From positions 1 through 33,338 of the forward strand of contig JACZWC010000047.1 of assembly GCA_022572355.1 (NCBI GenBank): 33,338 nt of DNA. Reading direction: 5' to 3'. Positions 24,618 to 32,263 of this stretch are shown in pieces. The first letter of the stretch is position 1. Each line of letters opens with the position of its first letter. A program made the position numbers and the translations under genes. The notes under the pieces were generated by a model. The model saw nothing but the letters and a program-made list of their open reading frames with translations. It did no database searches and was not told the origin of the DNA. Origin of the DNA: Bacteroidota bacterium (GTDB lineage: Bacteria; Bacteroidota; Bacteroidia; NORP154).

Positions 24618-25757
24618 TTACCCAAGCGCCTGCTTTAGGTCATCGATTAAATCTTCCGCGTCTTCAATACCCACACTGAGCCTGATGAGCGTATCCACAA
24701 GGCCGGACTTTTCTCTCTCTTCTTTCGGAACAGCAGCATGGGTCATACTGGCGGGATGCCCAACCAGTGATTCTACTCCCCCCAGTGACTCTGCCAATTT
24801 AAATATTTTGGTTTTTGATATCAATTCTTTTGCTGCATCCATAGAATGCTCTTTTAATACAAACGAAATCATTCCACCAAAATCATCCATTTGCTTCTTT
24901 GCAATTACATGATTGGTATGATCTTCGAATCCTGGCCAAAACACCTTATCTACCTTTGGATGGGATTTTAAATATTTAGCGACTATCCTGCCATTTTCCG
25001 AATGTCGTTGTACCCTTATATGAAGCGTTTTGAGCCCACGCATCACTAAAAAACAATCCTGGGGACCACAAATTCCCCCGCAAGTATTTTGGATAAATGC
25101 CAATTTTTCTGCCAACTCTTCATCATTACAAACCAATACACCCAATATCACATCTGAATGACCTGAAAGATATTTTGTAACCGAATGCATTACAATATCG
25201 GCGCCCAGATCCATTGGTCTTTGCAAATACGGAGTAGCAAAGGTGTTATCCACACCAAACAATATGTTGTTCTTTTTCGCAATCCCTGAGACCATGCTTA
25301 TATCTATGATCTTCATCATAGGATTGGTAGGCGTCTCTATCCAAATCAATCTGGTATTGTCATTGACCAGCTCCTCGATAGAACCGGCATTATCCATCTC
25401 CGCAAAATGGAATTTTATACCATAATTGGCGTAAATCTTGGTAAATATCCGATATGTGCCTCCGTACAAGTCGTTATTGGCTATCACCTCATCACCAGGG
25501 ACCAGCAATTTACACACCGTATCTATCGCTGCCATACCACTCGCAAAGCAGAGGCCAAATTTTGCATTTTCTATGGCAGCAATATTCTTTTCAAGGGCTG
25601 TTCTTGTTGGATTTTGAGTTCGTGAGTATTCGAAACCATGATGATCACCCGGAGTTTTCTGTATGTAAGTAGACGTCTGATAGATGGGTGGGATAATCGC
25701 ACCAGTGGGCAAGTCCACATTTAACCCTTCATGAATCGCTTTTGTGCCAAATTTCAT
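24618..25757 (-). CDS. metB: Cystathionine gamma-synthase/lyase family PLP enzyme
   Basis: From the ATG at 25757 it has 379 residues (a GTG one codon upstream is the alternative). It belongs to the Cys/Met-metabolism PLP family. The PLP lysine is K195 in 'HSVTKYLSGHSD', with 'YSRTQNPT', 'FASGMAAID' and 'VDNTFATPYLQ' as other cofactor and substrate motifs. The tail 'SLGGVESLVGHPASMTHA' carries the glutamate typical of gamma-synthases and gamma-lyases. The two activities are hard to separate by sequence, so metB is a provisional symbol and trans-sulfuration lyase is the main alternative. It heads a two-gene unit with ktrA. Confidence 0.9.
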   Translation of the reverse strand: MKFGTKAIHEGLNVDLPTGAIIPPIYQTSTYIQKTPGDHHGFEYSRTQNPTRTALEKNIAAIENAKFGLCFASGMAAIDTVCKLLVPGDEVIANNDLYGGTYRIFTKIYANYGIKFHFAEMDNAGSIEELVNDNTRLIWIETPTNPMMKIIDISMVSGIAKKNNILFGVDNTFATPYLQRPMDLGADIVMHSVTKYLSGHSDVILGVLVCNDEELAEKLAFIQNTCGGICGPQDCFLVMRGLKTLHIRVQRHSENGRIVAKYLKSHPKVDKVFWPGFEDHTNHVIAKKQMDDFGGMISFVLKEHSMDAAKELISKTKIFKLAESLGGVESLVGHPASMTHAAVPKEEREKSGLVDTLIRLSVGIEDAEDLIDDLKQALG

Positions 25758-25808
25758 CACGCAATATTATGTAAACAAATGTATTAATTATTTATGTGTG
25801 CACCCTCG

Positions 25809-26879
25809 TTATTCGGAGGGATTTTTGGCAAAAACCCTCTTGATCCAACCGGGTAAAATGATGGCCCCAATAAACAAATATGGGTAATAACTGATTAGTC
25901 GCCATAACAGGGCCATGGAAGATCCCAATCCAGCTGGAATTTTATCGCTTAGAAACACAGTAAATACGATTTCCGCCAGTCCACTACCTCCTGGTGTAGG
26001 GCTTATTAACATGATCACCCACATCACCAGCTGTCGGGCATAGATCAACATATGATCTGCGAAGCCAAGACCACCAGTAAGCGGAATAATGATTAAAAAG
26101 TTTACCACCCAAAACCGTGCGGTCCAGCTCACTAGCGTGGCTCCGCCAGCCTTAAACCAAAAGTCTTTTGACTTGCCTTTAATTTCCTTTGAGCCAATGA
26201 TCAGGTCGTCTCCCGCATCGGAAGCATCTTGCCGCCACTTTCTGAGATAAGGGATCGAAAAAACCTTGATGAAAACCCATTTTATCACTCTGGGATTGTA
26301 AAAGAGTGCATAGAGAATAATGATACTGTAGGCGAGAATGAAGAAGTAACCAAATACAAACACATAAAACAACCCATAGCCAAATGTCATTTCCTCCATG
26401 GATCCGCTTTGCGCAATGGAAAGAATTTGTTCGCTTCCCACATAAAAATAGAGTATGGGTACCATTATCACATAAAAAAGCTCATCGAGGAGCGCCGACA
26501 CCATTACAATGGCGGTACTCTTTCCAAGGTTTCCAATCTCTTTGTGAACAATAAATATGGCTACAGCGGAGCCTCCTACTATGGTTGGCGTGATGGCTGA
26601 TGCGAATTCCCACAACATAATCACATCAAAGCTTCGCCTCCAATTGATCTGGTAGTCCGTTAAAACTCTTATACGATACATATAAGCCAGATCCCGGATC
26701 AGCATCATCATTACCGCGATTAAACTCCACATGCCAGCATGCCAAGTCCATTTGATAGAGGAAAAAGCTTCAGCATCAAATCCTCTGAACAGCAGAAATC
26801 CAGCAACGCCAACTCCAATGAGAACCGGGTAAATAATACGGCTGGGCCTAAGCGTCTTTAATATATCTGCTGCATTCAT
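25809..26879 (-). CDS. Flippase-like integral membrane protein (AglD/MprF-N type)
   Basis: This 356-residue protein has about eight predicted membrane segments and matches the flippase-like lysylphosphatidylglycerol synthetase transmembrane family (UPF0104 style). The family signature is near the C-terminus: 'MLISPTPGGSGLAEIVF'. 'FASAITPTIVGGSAVAIFIV' around residue 95 is the related N-terminal half motif. It lacks the soluble aminoacyl-transfer domain of full MprF, so it would act only in lipid or lipid-linked substrate movement. It is divergent from the EamA gene across ~110 bases, and its own upstream region shows no obvious -7 motif. Substrate unknown. Confidence 0.83.
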   Translation of the reverse strand: MNAADILKTLRPSRIIYPVLIGVGVAGFLLFRGFDAEAFSSIKWTWHAGMWSLIAVMMMLIRDLAYMYRIRVLTDYQINWRRSFDVIMLWEFASAITPTIVGGSAVAIFIVHKEIGNLGKSTAIVMVSALLDELFYVIMVPILYFYVGSEQILSIAQSGSMEEMTFGYGLFYVFVFGYFFILAYSIIILYALFYNPRVIKWVFIKVFSIPYLRKWRQDASDAGDDLIIGSKEIKGKSKDFWFKAGGATLVSWTARFWVVNFLIIIPLTGGLGFADHMLIYARQLVMWVIMLISPTPGGSGLAEIVFTVFLSDKIPAGLGSSMALLWRLISYYPYLFIGAIILPGWIKRVFAKNPSE

Positions 26880-26990
26880 CTCAATTTAAATTCATCTTTA
26901 ATGCGCCTGTGAATTTATTTTATTATTTTCTCTGAACAAAATTAAACTTTGATCGTTTATCTATGGATTTAGAATAACTGATACTCTGCT

Positions 26991-27884
26991 GTGAATAAAA
27001 CTGTCAAAGCACATATAGCCCTTCTCATCACAAATATCATTTACGGTGCAAATTACACGATTGCCAAAGAAGCCATGCCCGAATTTATTCTTCCCTCAGG
27101 ATTTATTTTGCTCCGTGTATCAGGAGCGTTGTTATTATTCTGGATTTTTCATCGCCTCTTGGTCAAGGAGTCCGTTGCAAAAGTGGATATGCTGAGGTTG
27201 GCTGTCTGCGGATTATTCGGAGTGGCCATCAATCAATTGTTGTTTTTTAAGGGACTTAGCATTACCAACCCAATAAATGCAGCGATAATAATGACTATTA
27301 ATCCGGTAATGGTTCTCTTGTTTGCGTCATTTTTGATTAGAGAAGCAATCACGTTAAAAAGAACTATTGGGATTATCCTGGGTATTGGAGGAGCTATCCT
27401 TCTGATCACTTACAACGCATCGTTCTCTTTTTCCGGGGAATCAGCCACGGGAGATGTATGGATATTTCTGAATGCTGCATCCTACGGTATTTACCTTGTA
27501 ATCGTTAAGCCCTTGATGAACAAATACAATCCTTTAACAGTTATTATGTGGGTTTTTACATTTGGGCTGATTTATGTATTGCCATTCGGATTCATAGAAC
27601 TGACTCAGGTTAACTGGACTGAGTTGCCCGGTAATATCATTTTGGCAATGATCTTTGTTGTTGTTTTCACAACATTTATGGCTTATCTGCTTAACATTCA
27701 CGCCCTGAAAACCCTTAGTCCTACGGTGGTGAGTTATTATATTTATCTTCAACCCCTTCTCGCAAGCATTATCGCCTTGATTTTTGCCAAAGACGTCCTA
27801 TCCATAGAGAAATTAATTGCAGCCGCATTAATATTTGCAGGGGTAGCATTGGTAAGTACCAGTCCAAAAACTAAACGACCTTAG
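26991..27884 (+). CDS. EamA-family (DMT superfamily) transporter
   Basis: This 297-residue membrane protein has ten predicted helices in two EamA halves (about 5-140 and 150-290). Typical motifs are the opening 'HIALLITNIIYGANYTIAKEA', 'GLSITNPINAAIIMTINPV' and, in the second half, 'SPTVVSYYIYLQPLLASIIALIF'. Members export or import small metabolites such as amino acids or nucleosides; the substrate cannot be read from sequence. The start is GTG at 26991; the expected N-terminal basic residue and first helix follow directly. It stands alone and is divergent from the flippase-like gene. Confidence 0.87.
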   Translation: MNKTVKAHIALLITNIIYGANYTIAKEAMPEFILPSGFILLRVSGALLLFWIFHRLLVKESVAKVDMLRLAVCGLFGVAINQLLFFKGLSITNPINAAIIMTINPVMVLLFASFLIREAITLKRTIGIILGIGGAILLITYNASFSFSGESATGDVWIFLNAASYGIYLVIVKPLMNKYNPLTVIMWVFTFGLIYVLPFGFIELTQVNWTELPGNIILAMIFVVVFTTFMAYLLNIHALKTLSPTVVSYYIYLQPLLASIIALIFAKDVLSIEKLIAAALIFAGVALVSTSPKTKRP

Positions 27885-27907
27885 ACTTGAGGTCCAGAGT
27901 TTTTATG

Positions 27908-27959
27908 AACGAATGAAATTCGTTTTCAAGCATTTTGTTTTTCGCTTGAAGCCCGCAAA
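27908..27959 (+). terminator. Tandem weak hairpins after the EamA gene
   Basis: AACGAAT-gaa-ATTCGTT (27908-27924) is a 7-bp stem running into TT, followed by a second inverted repeat, TCAAGC (27926-27931) with GCTTGA (27954-27959), around a T-rich loop. Together they probably terminate the EamA transcript. No other gene-like content is seen before 28047. Confidence 0.45.
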
Positions 27960-28046
27960 GAAGGAAGGAATACTATTTGGGTGTGTTTCCATCAAGCTCC
28001 CGACTTAAATCTTGAGATCTTTTTAAGTGATAAACATCTTAATTCC

Positions 28047-28054
28047 TATTTTTG
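28047..28054 (+). promoter_or_regulatory. Candidate -7 element of the yicC promoter
   Basis: TATTTTTG matches TAnnTTTG, 23 bases before the yicC ATG. It would give a leader of about 16 bases. No clear -33 TTG lies at the ideal distance. Confidence 0.4.
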
Positions 28055-28076
28055 CTAAATTTTAAATTGGTAGCTG

Positions 28077-28952
28077 ATGATCCTTTCCATGACAGGTTTT
28101 GGACGAAATACGGTAAAGACTCGTTCTTTATCCTATACGGTCGAAATTAAATCGGTAAACAGTAAAAATCTGGACTTGAGCCTTCGCGTTCCAAATAGTC
28201 TTAAGGTACGAGATGCAGAAATCAGGGGATTGCTGGCGAATGGCCTTGGAAGAGGAAAAATTGACTTTAGTTTATCAACTGCTTCAGTTGGTACCAACCG
28301 GGACGTGTATTTGAACAAGCCAGCGATAAAAGCATATTTGAAAGAAATTAAAAGCCTATCTGTGGAATTGAAATTGCAAACACCTCCTGACCTATTGAGT
28401 GTACTCCTGAAAATGCCCAACTCAATGCAACTGGAAAATATTGAGATTAATCAGGCTGATTGGAGTTCTCTTTCCAGGTGTATTAAAGAGGCAATCAGCA
28501 AACTAATCGATTTTAGAATTACTGAGGGGAAAGCAATAGAAAAGGACTTACTAAAACGACTTGGCTCTCTTGAACGTTCACTTAAAAAGGTTGAACAAAA
28601 GGAAAAGGCCAGAAGTGTGCGGATTGGTCAAAAATTGCAGAAAAAAATATTGGATTTGAAACCGGCCATGGTAATTGATCAAAATCGCTTTGAGCAGGAG
28701 ATGATCTATTACCTGGAAAAAATTGACATTACAGAGGAGAGGGTGAGGTTCAAAGCACATTGCGAATACTTCAGAAAATCCATGAAATCGAAAAATTTCA
28801 ATGGTAAGAAACTAGGCTTTATAGCCCAGGAAATGGGTAGAGAGATCAATACGATTGGTGCCAAAGCCAACGATGTAAACATACAGCAGATTGTGGTAGA
28901 ATTAAAAGATGAGCTCGAAAAAATAAAAGAACAACTTTTTAATGTCCTTTAG
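28077..28952 (+). CDS. yicC: YicC-family endoribonuclease
   Basis: This 291-residue protein begins with the family signature 'MTGFGR' (residues 5-10) and 'EIKSVNSKNLDLSLRVP', and ends with the equally diagnostic 'KLGFIAQEMGREINTIGAKAND'. The length matches E. coli YicC (287). YicC proteins are cytoplasmic endoribonucleases linked to small-RNA and mRNA turnover in E. coli; the target here is unknown. The basic, helical middle (~160-215) fits RNA binding. It is followed after 17 bases by gmk and then nadD, an arrangement common in Bacteroidota. A -7 element lies upstream. Confidence 0.93.
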   Translation: MILSMTGFGRNTVKTRSLSYTVEIKSVNSKNLDLSLRVPNSLKVRDAEIRGLLANGLGRGKIDFSLSTASVGTNRDVYLNKPAIKAYLKEIKSLSVELKLQTPPDLLSVLLKMPNSMQLENIEINQADWSSLSRCIKEAISKLIDFRITEGKAIEKDLLKRLGSLERSLKKVEQKEKARSVRIGQKLQKKILDLKPAMVIDQNRFEQEMIYYLEKIDITEERVRFKAHCEYFRKSMKSKNFNGKKLGFIAQEMGREINTIGAKANDVNIQQIVVELKDELEKIKEQLFNVL

Positions 28953-28969
28953 TAAAGGTTAATCGTAAC

Positions 28970-29539
28970 ATGTCCGGAAAACTTGTCATATTTTCAGCTC
29001 CATCTGGTGCCGGTAAAACCACAATCGTTCATCATCTTCTCAAACAGGATTTGAACCTGGAATTTTCCATCTCAGCCTGTAGCCGTGATCAGAGAGAGGG
29101 CGAACAAGACAGTGTGGACTATTATTTTCTGGGTACAGATACGTTCAAAGAGAAAATTGATAAGGACGAATTCCTGGAATGGGAAGAAGTGTATCCCAAT
29201 CAATTCTATGGCACACTTAAATCAGAAATAGAAAAGATGCTCTCCGAGGGAAAGAACATTATTTTCGATGTTGACGTTGTTGGAGGATTGAATATAAAAG
29301 ATTTTTATGCAGACCGGGCACTTTCAGTATTCGTCATGCCACCTTCGATAGATCATCTAAAGGAGAGGTTGCTCAAAAGGTCGACTGAATCTGAAACCAG
29401 TGTCGATAAGAGGATGGAAAAGGCGGCAAGCGAATTGAAATATGCAGATCAATTTGATGAAATTCTACTGAATGATAATCGTGATGAAGCTTTTGCAAAG
29501 GCCGAGTTAATTGTTGGCCGATTTTTAAACCGGACGTAA
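28970..29539 (+). CDS. gmk: Guanylate kinase
   Basis: This 189-residue enzyme phosphorylates GMP to GDP with ATP. The P-loop is at residues ~10-18 (APSGAGKTT), the GMP-binding region includes 'SACSRDQREGEQDSVDY' and 'FLEWEEVYPNQFYGT', and 'FDVDVVGGLNIK' is the usual Walker-B-like strand. One difference is visible: the common 'TTRxPRxGE' is here 'ACSRDQREGE', still with the arginines. Length is normal. It lies 17 bases after yicC. It is separated from nadD by a 128-base gap holding an inverted-repeat element, so the downstream gene may be less tightly coupled. Confidence 0.95.
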   Translation: MSGKLVIFSAPSGAGKTTIVHHLLKQDLNLEFSISACSRDQREGEQDSVDYYFLGTDTFKEKIDKDEFLEWEEVYPNQFYGTLKSEIEKMLSEGKNIIFDVDVVGGLNIKDFYADRALSVFVMPPSIDHLKERLLKRSTESETSVDKRMEKAASELKYADQFDEILLNDNRDEAFAKAELIVGRFLNRT

Positions 29540-29556
29540 ATTGGATTTAGAAGAAT

Positions 29557-29638
29557 CTTAGTGAAGCCTTGTGCCTTCGTGTCCTTGTGGCCATTTTCTC
29601 CAGCCACTAAGGCACAAAGACTCTAATTAATCACTAAG
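29557..29638. repeat. 82-bp imperfect palindromic element between gmk and nadD
   Basis: The ends CTTAGTGA (29557-29564) and TCACTAAG (29631-29638) are perfect 8-base inverted repeats. Inside, TTGTGCCTT and AAGGCACAA pair, as do TGTGGC and GCCACT in part, leaving an 11-base loop (CATTTTCTCCA). Left and right arms are thus diverged copies of one ~36-bp sequence. Sequence of the type 'ccactaaggcacaaag' is familiar to me as an intergenic repeat in Bacteroidota. It could fold as RNA inside the yicC-gmk-nadD transcript. Confidence 0.7.
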
Positions 29639-29667
29639 ATTTATATTAGTTGAATTAATTTTCAGTA

Positions 29668-30234
29668 ATGACAGGATTGTTCTTTGGTTCTTTTAACCCG
29701 ATTCACTCAGCTCACCTAAAAATTGCAGAGTATTTTATCGCCAACACGGAAATTGAGGAGGTTAGCTTTATCGTGTCTCCGCAAAATCCGTTTAAAAGTG
29801 ATAATAGCCTGTTAGATGCAATATTGAGGCTTGAGTTGGTTGCGCTGGCTGTAGAGGGAAACCCGAAGCTCTCATGCAGCGATGTAGAATTGAGTTTGCC
29901 CTCTCCTTCCTATACCATACATACCTTGAATCATCTTAGATCACTTTATCCTGAACATAAATACTGTATCATCATGGGTACCGACAACCTTCAGAATTTT
30001 GAACAGTGGAAGAACTTTCAACTTATTCTGGATAATTATCAACTGTATGTATATCCTAGAAAAGGCTCTGATGGAGGTAATCTGAAAGAACATCTCAATG
30101 TCCACTTAATAGATTCACCGTTATTAGAAGTGTCTGCTAGTGAGATTAGAGAGAAACTCAGCTCTGAGGAAGCCAAAAAATGGCTGCCAAAGAAGGTCCA
30201 TGAAAAAATCCTGAATGAGGGGTATTATCAGTAA
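29668..30234 (+). CDS. nadD: Nicotinate-nucleotide adenylyltransferase
   Basis: This 188-residue enzyme adenylates nicotinate mononucleotide to deamido-NAD in NAD biosynthesis. The nucleotidyltransferase motif 'GSFNPIHSAHL' lies at residues 7-17 (the GxFxPxHxGH type, with Ala in place of the usual Gly before His), and the second motif is 'EVSASEIREKL' near residue 155 (ISxTxxR type). 'IIMGTDNLQNFEQWKNF' is the family's substrate-binding segment. It converges with the OmpA-like gene, leaving only 13 bases between stops. Confidence 0.93.
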   Translation: MTGLFFGSFNPIHSAHLKIAEYFIANTEIEEVSFIVSPQNPFKSDNSLLDAILRLELVALAVEGNPKLSCSDVELSLPSPSYTIHTLNHLRSLYPEHKYCIIMGTDNLQNFEQWKNFQLILDNYQLYVYPRKGSDGGNLKEHLNVHLIDSPLLEVSASEIREKLSSEEAKKWLPKKVHEKILNEGYYQ

Positions 30235-30247
30235 ACTTGAAGAATTC

Positions 30248-31258
30248 TTAGTTAGTCTCTAACAACCTGAACAATTCGTCAAGCTTGGGGGAGAGGATTA
30301 CCTCAATGCGTCGGTTTTTCCTCTTCGCTGCGGCAGTAGTACCATCATCTATTGGAAAATACTGCCCACGGCCCGCTGCTGTTAATCTTCGCGGATGAAT
30401 ATCAGCGCTTTCCTTCAGTATCCGCACTACGGCAGTTGCACGCATTACACTTAAATCCCAGTTATCCTTAATTGCTCCGGTTGTACTAGGATACTTGTCC
30501 GAATCCGTATGGCCTTCCACCATTATGTTCACATCTCTATTGGTCTCCAACACCCTGGCCAACTTCACCAAGGCCTTTTTACCCTTTGGGTCAACTTTAG
30601 TGCTGCCACTACCAAATAATAGCTTGGCTTCCATTGAGACATAAACCTTCCCATTTCTCTCTTCAACAGTCAATCCACTCCCAGTGAATCCCTTTAGGGC
30701 ATGGGCAACCAGCTCCTTCAACGCTTTAACGGCGGCGTCCTTGTCACTGATAATCCTCTCCAGATCCTCTACCCTCTTTGCTCTATCCGAAAGCTCCGAT
30801 TTCATCAGGTCGAGATCTGTTTTTCTGGCATTGAGTACCCGTTCAAGGTCCCTCAATTGATCCTCCTTCTTTTGTAGATCTTCCTCTGTCAGCTGAAGCC
30901 TGGTCATCAACCTATTGGTTTGAGACACATTGCCAGCCAACAGTTCCCGGTTCTTCGACAATAGCAGCTCATACAAATCATTGATTTGATCATAGTTCTT
31001 GGTCATCTTTGAAAGGGAGCTGCCCATTATACCAGTGTCCATCTTGAGCCCTTTCAACACTTTCTTATAATCGGTTATTTCCGATTCCATCTCCGTTTTT
31101 GCCGAAGAAAGCCGTTCATTATCAGATTTAAGAGTCGTATTATCGACTTCACAACGTTCATTTTTACTCTTGAGATCCTCTACTATGCGTGGCGACACGC
31201 AAGAATGAGCAGTGCATACCAGAACTGCCAACAAAGGAATTTGCTTGATTAAATTCAC
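30248..31258 (-). CDS. OmpA-family envelope lipoprotein with coiled coil
   Basis: This 336-residue protein starts at GTG 31258 with a signal sequence ending in Cys20 (CTAHSC), a slightly atypical lipobox. Residues ~28-190 form a long coiled coil ('CEVDNTTLKSDNERLSSAKT', 'LQKKEDQLRDLERVL'), probably a periplasmic spacer or oligomer. The C-terminal OmpA domain (~205-330) contains 'IMVEGHTDSDKYP', 'NWDLSVMRATAVVRIL' and 'RKNRRIEVIL', with the Asp and Arg that bind diaminopimelate in peptidoglycan. It therefore ties outer membrane to cell wall. No beta-barrel domain is present. Its start faces the 31408 gene across a ~150-base AT-rich gap with no clear promoter motif. Confidence 0.9.
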   Translation of the reverse strand: MNLIKQIPLLAVLVCTAHSCVSPRIVEDLKSKNERCEVDNTTLKSDNERLSSAKTEMESEITDYKKVLKGLKMDTGIMGSSLSKMTKNYDQINDLYELLLSKNRELLAGNVSQTNRLMTRLQLTEEDLQKKEDQLRDLERVLNARKTDLDLMKSELSDRAKRVEDLERIISDKDAAVKALKELVAHALKGFTGSGLTVEERNGKVYVSMEAKLLFGSGSTKVDPKGKKALVKLARVLETNRDVNIMVEGHTDSDKYPSTTGAIKDNWDLSVMRATAVVRILKESADIHPRRLTAAGRGQYFPIDDGTTAAAKRKNRRIEVILSPKLDELFRLLETN

Positions 31259-31407
31259 GTACTTTTTTTTTGGAAAATTATTCGTTTGACAGCTAATAAA
31301 AAAGCATTATGACAACTTTAATTACACATAAGTATGTTAATAAATACTCATGAGCAAGAAACTATTTATCTCATTTTTCGTTTCATTTAATAAACCTCTT
31401 TTTTATT

Positions 31408-32139
31408 ATGGGAACGCTTAATGAAAATTGGCTTACAGAAAGACTTGTAGACAAGGAATACAAGAAGTATGTGCTGCTCGCCTATTTGCAAGATGTTGGA
31501 AAGCAGTTTAACAAGTCAAGGCTGTATCCTCACTTGGATGAGTTGCAAGCTCACTATGAAAACTTGGTCAGCCTTCGGGCACATGCTAACCATATTCGCA
31601 GCCAATTTCCTTCGGATATGGTAAGCATAGATCTCGATAAAAATCAAATTAATTATGAAAAAACTGTGGTGGAATCTTCTGTTATGAAGGAGCTAAGAGA
31701 GATCATTCAATTCTCTATTCCAACCATGCAGGCGTGCATTGAGGATGGTAAACAAATCTTGGAATTCTTCGAAGATCATATCAATATTGAACCTGTAGGA
31801 ATCACCCCTCTAAACATCAATGAGGGCTACCTGATGCTCTGCAACCCATTCAGAAAGATAAATTCTGTATACCAATACAATATTACTCTGTACAAAAAGC
31901 CTGGGGAAGAAAGCAAGTACATTCATACAAAATTTATTCAGTCATATAAAATGACATTTAGTAATACGGCGGAATCTATTAAGAGAGATGTTATCAAAAA
32001 TTTAAAAAAGCTGCCAAATCCTGCAACTTACTTCGTAGAAACGGATTTGTCAATTCCTCTTACTGAGTCGTATTTACCTATTGCCAAAATGATGCTGGTA
32101 AAATATGTTTCTGACAAAGAATCTGAGACGATTGCTTAA
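31408..32139 (+). CDS. Hypothetical cytoplasmic protein
   Basis: I do not recognise this 243-residue protein. It has no signal peptide or membrane segment. The first ~125 residues look alpha-helical with many charged residues ('LTERLVDKEYKKYVLLAYLQ', 'MKELREIIQFSIPTMQACI'), and the rest looks like a mixed alpha/beta domain ('NINEGYLMLCNPFRKINSVY', 'HTKFIQSYKMTFSNTAESIK'). Codon use is like its neighbours, so it appears to be a native gene. It stands alone between two minus-strand genes. Function unknown. Confidence 0.75.
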   Translation: MGTLNENWLTERLVDKEYKKYVLLAYLQDVGKQFNKSRLYPHLDELQAHYENLVSLRAHANHIRSQFPSDMVSIDLDKNQINYEKTVVESSVMKELREIIQFSIPTMQACIEDGKQILEFFEDHINIEPVGITPLNINEGYLMLCNPFRKINSVYQYNITLYKKPGEESKYIHTKFIQSYKMTFSNTAESIKRDVIKNLKKLPNPATYFVETDLSIPLTESYLPIAKMMLVKYVSDKESETIA

Positions 32140-32263
32140 ATCAGATTACATTCTGCGGTCAAAAATCCTCTGTAGCCACTTCTACCGTTCTTTCTTCTTT
32201 CCGGCCTAATATCTTATTCACAACAACCTCCTAGACCGTTTTGCCTACCAATTCACGTTCTGC

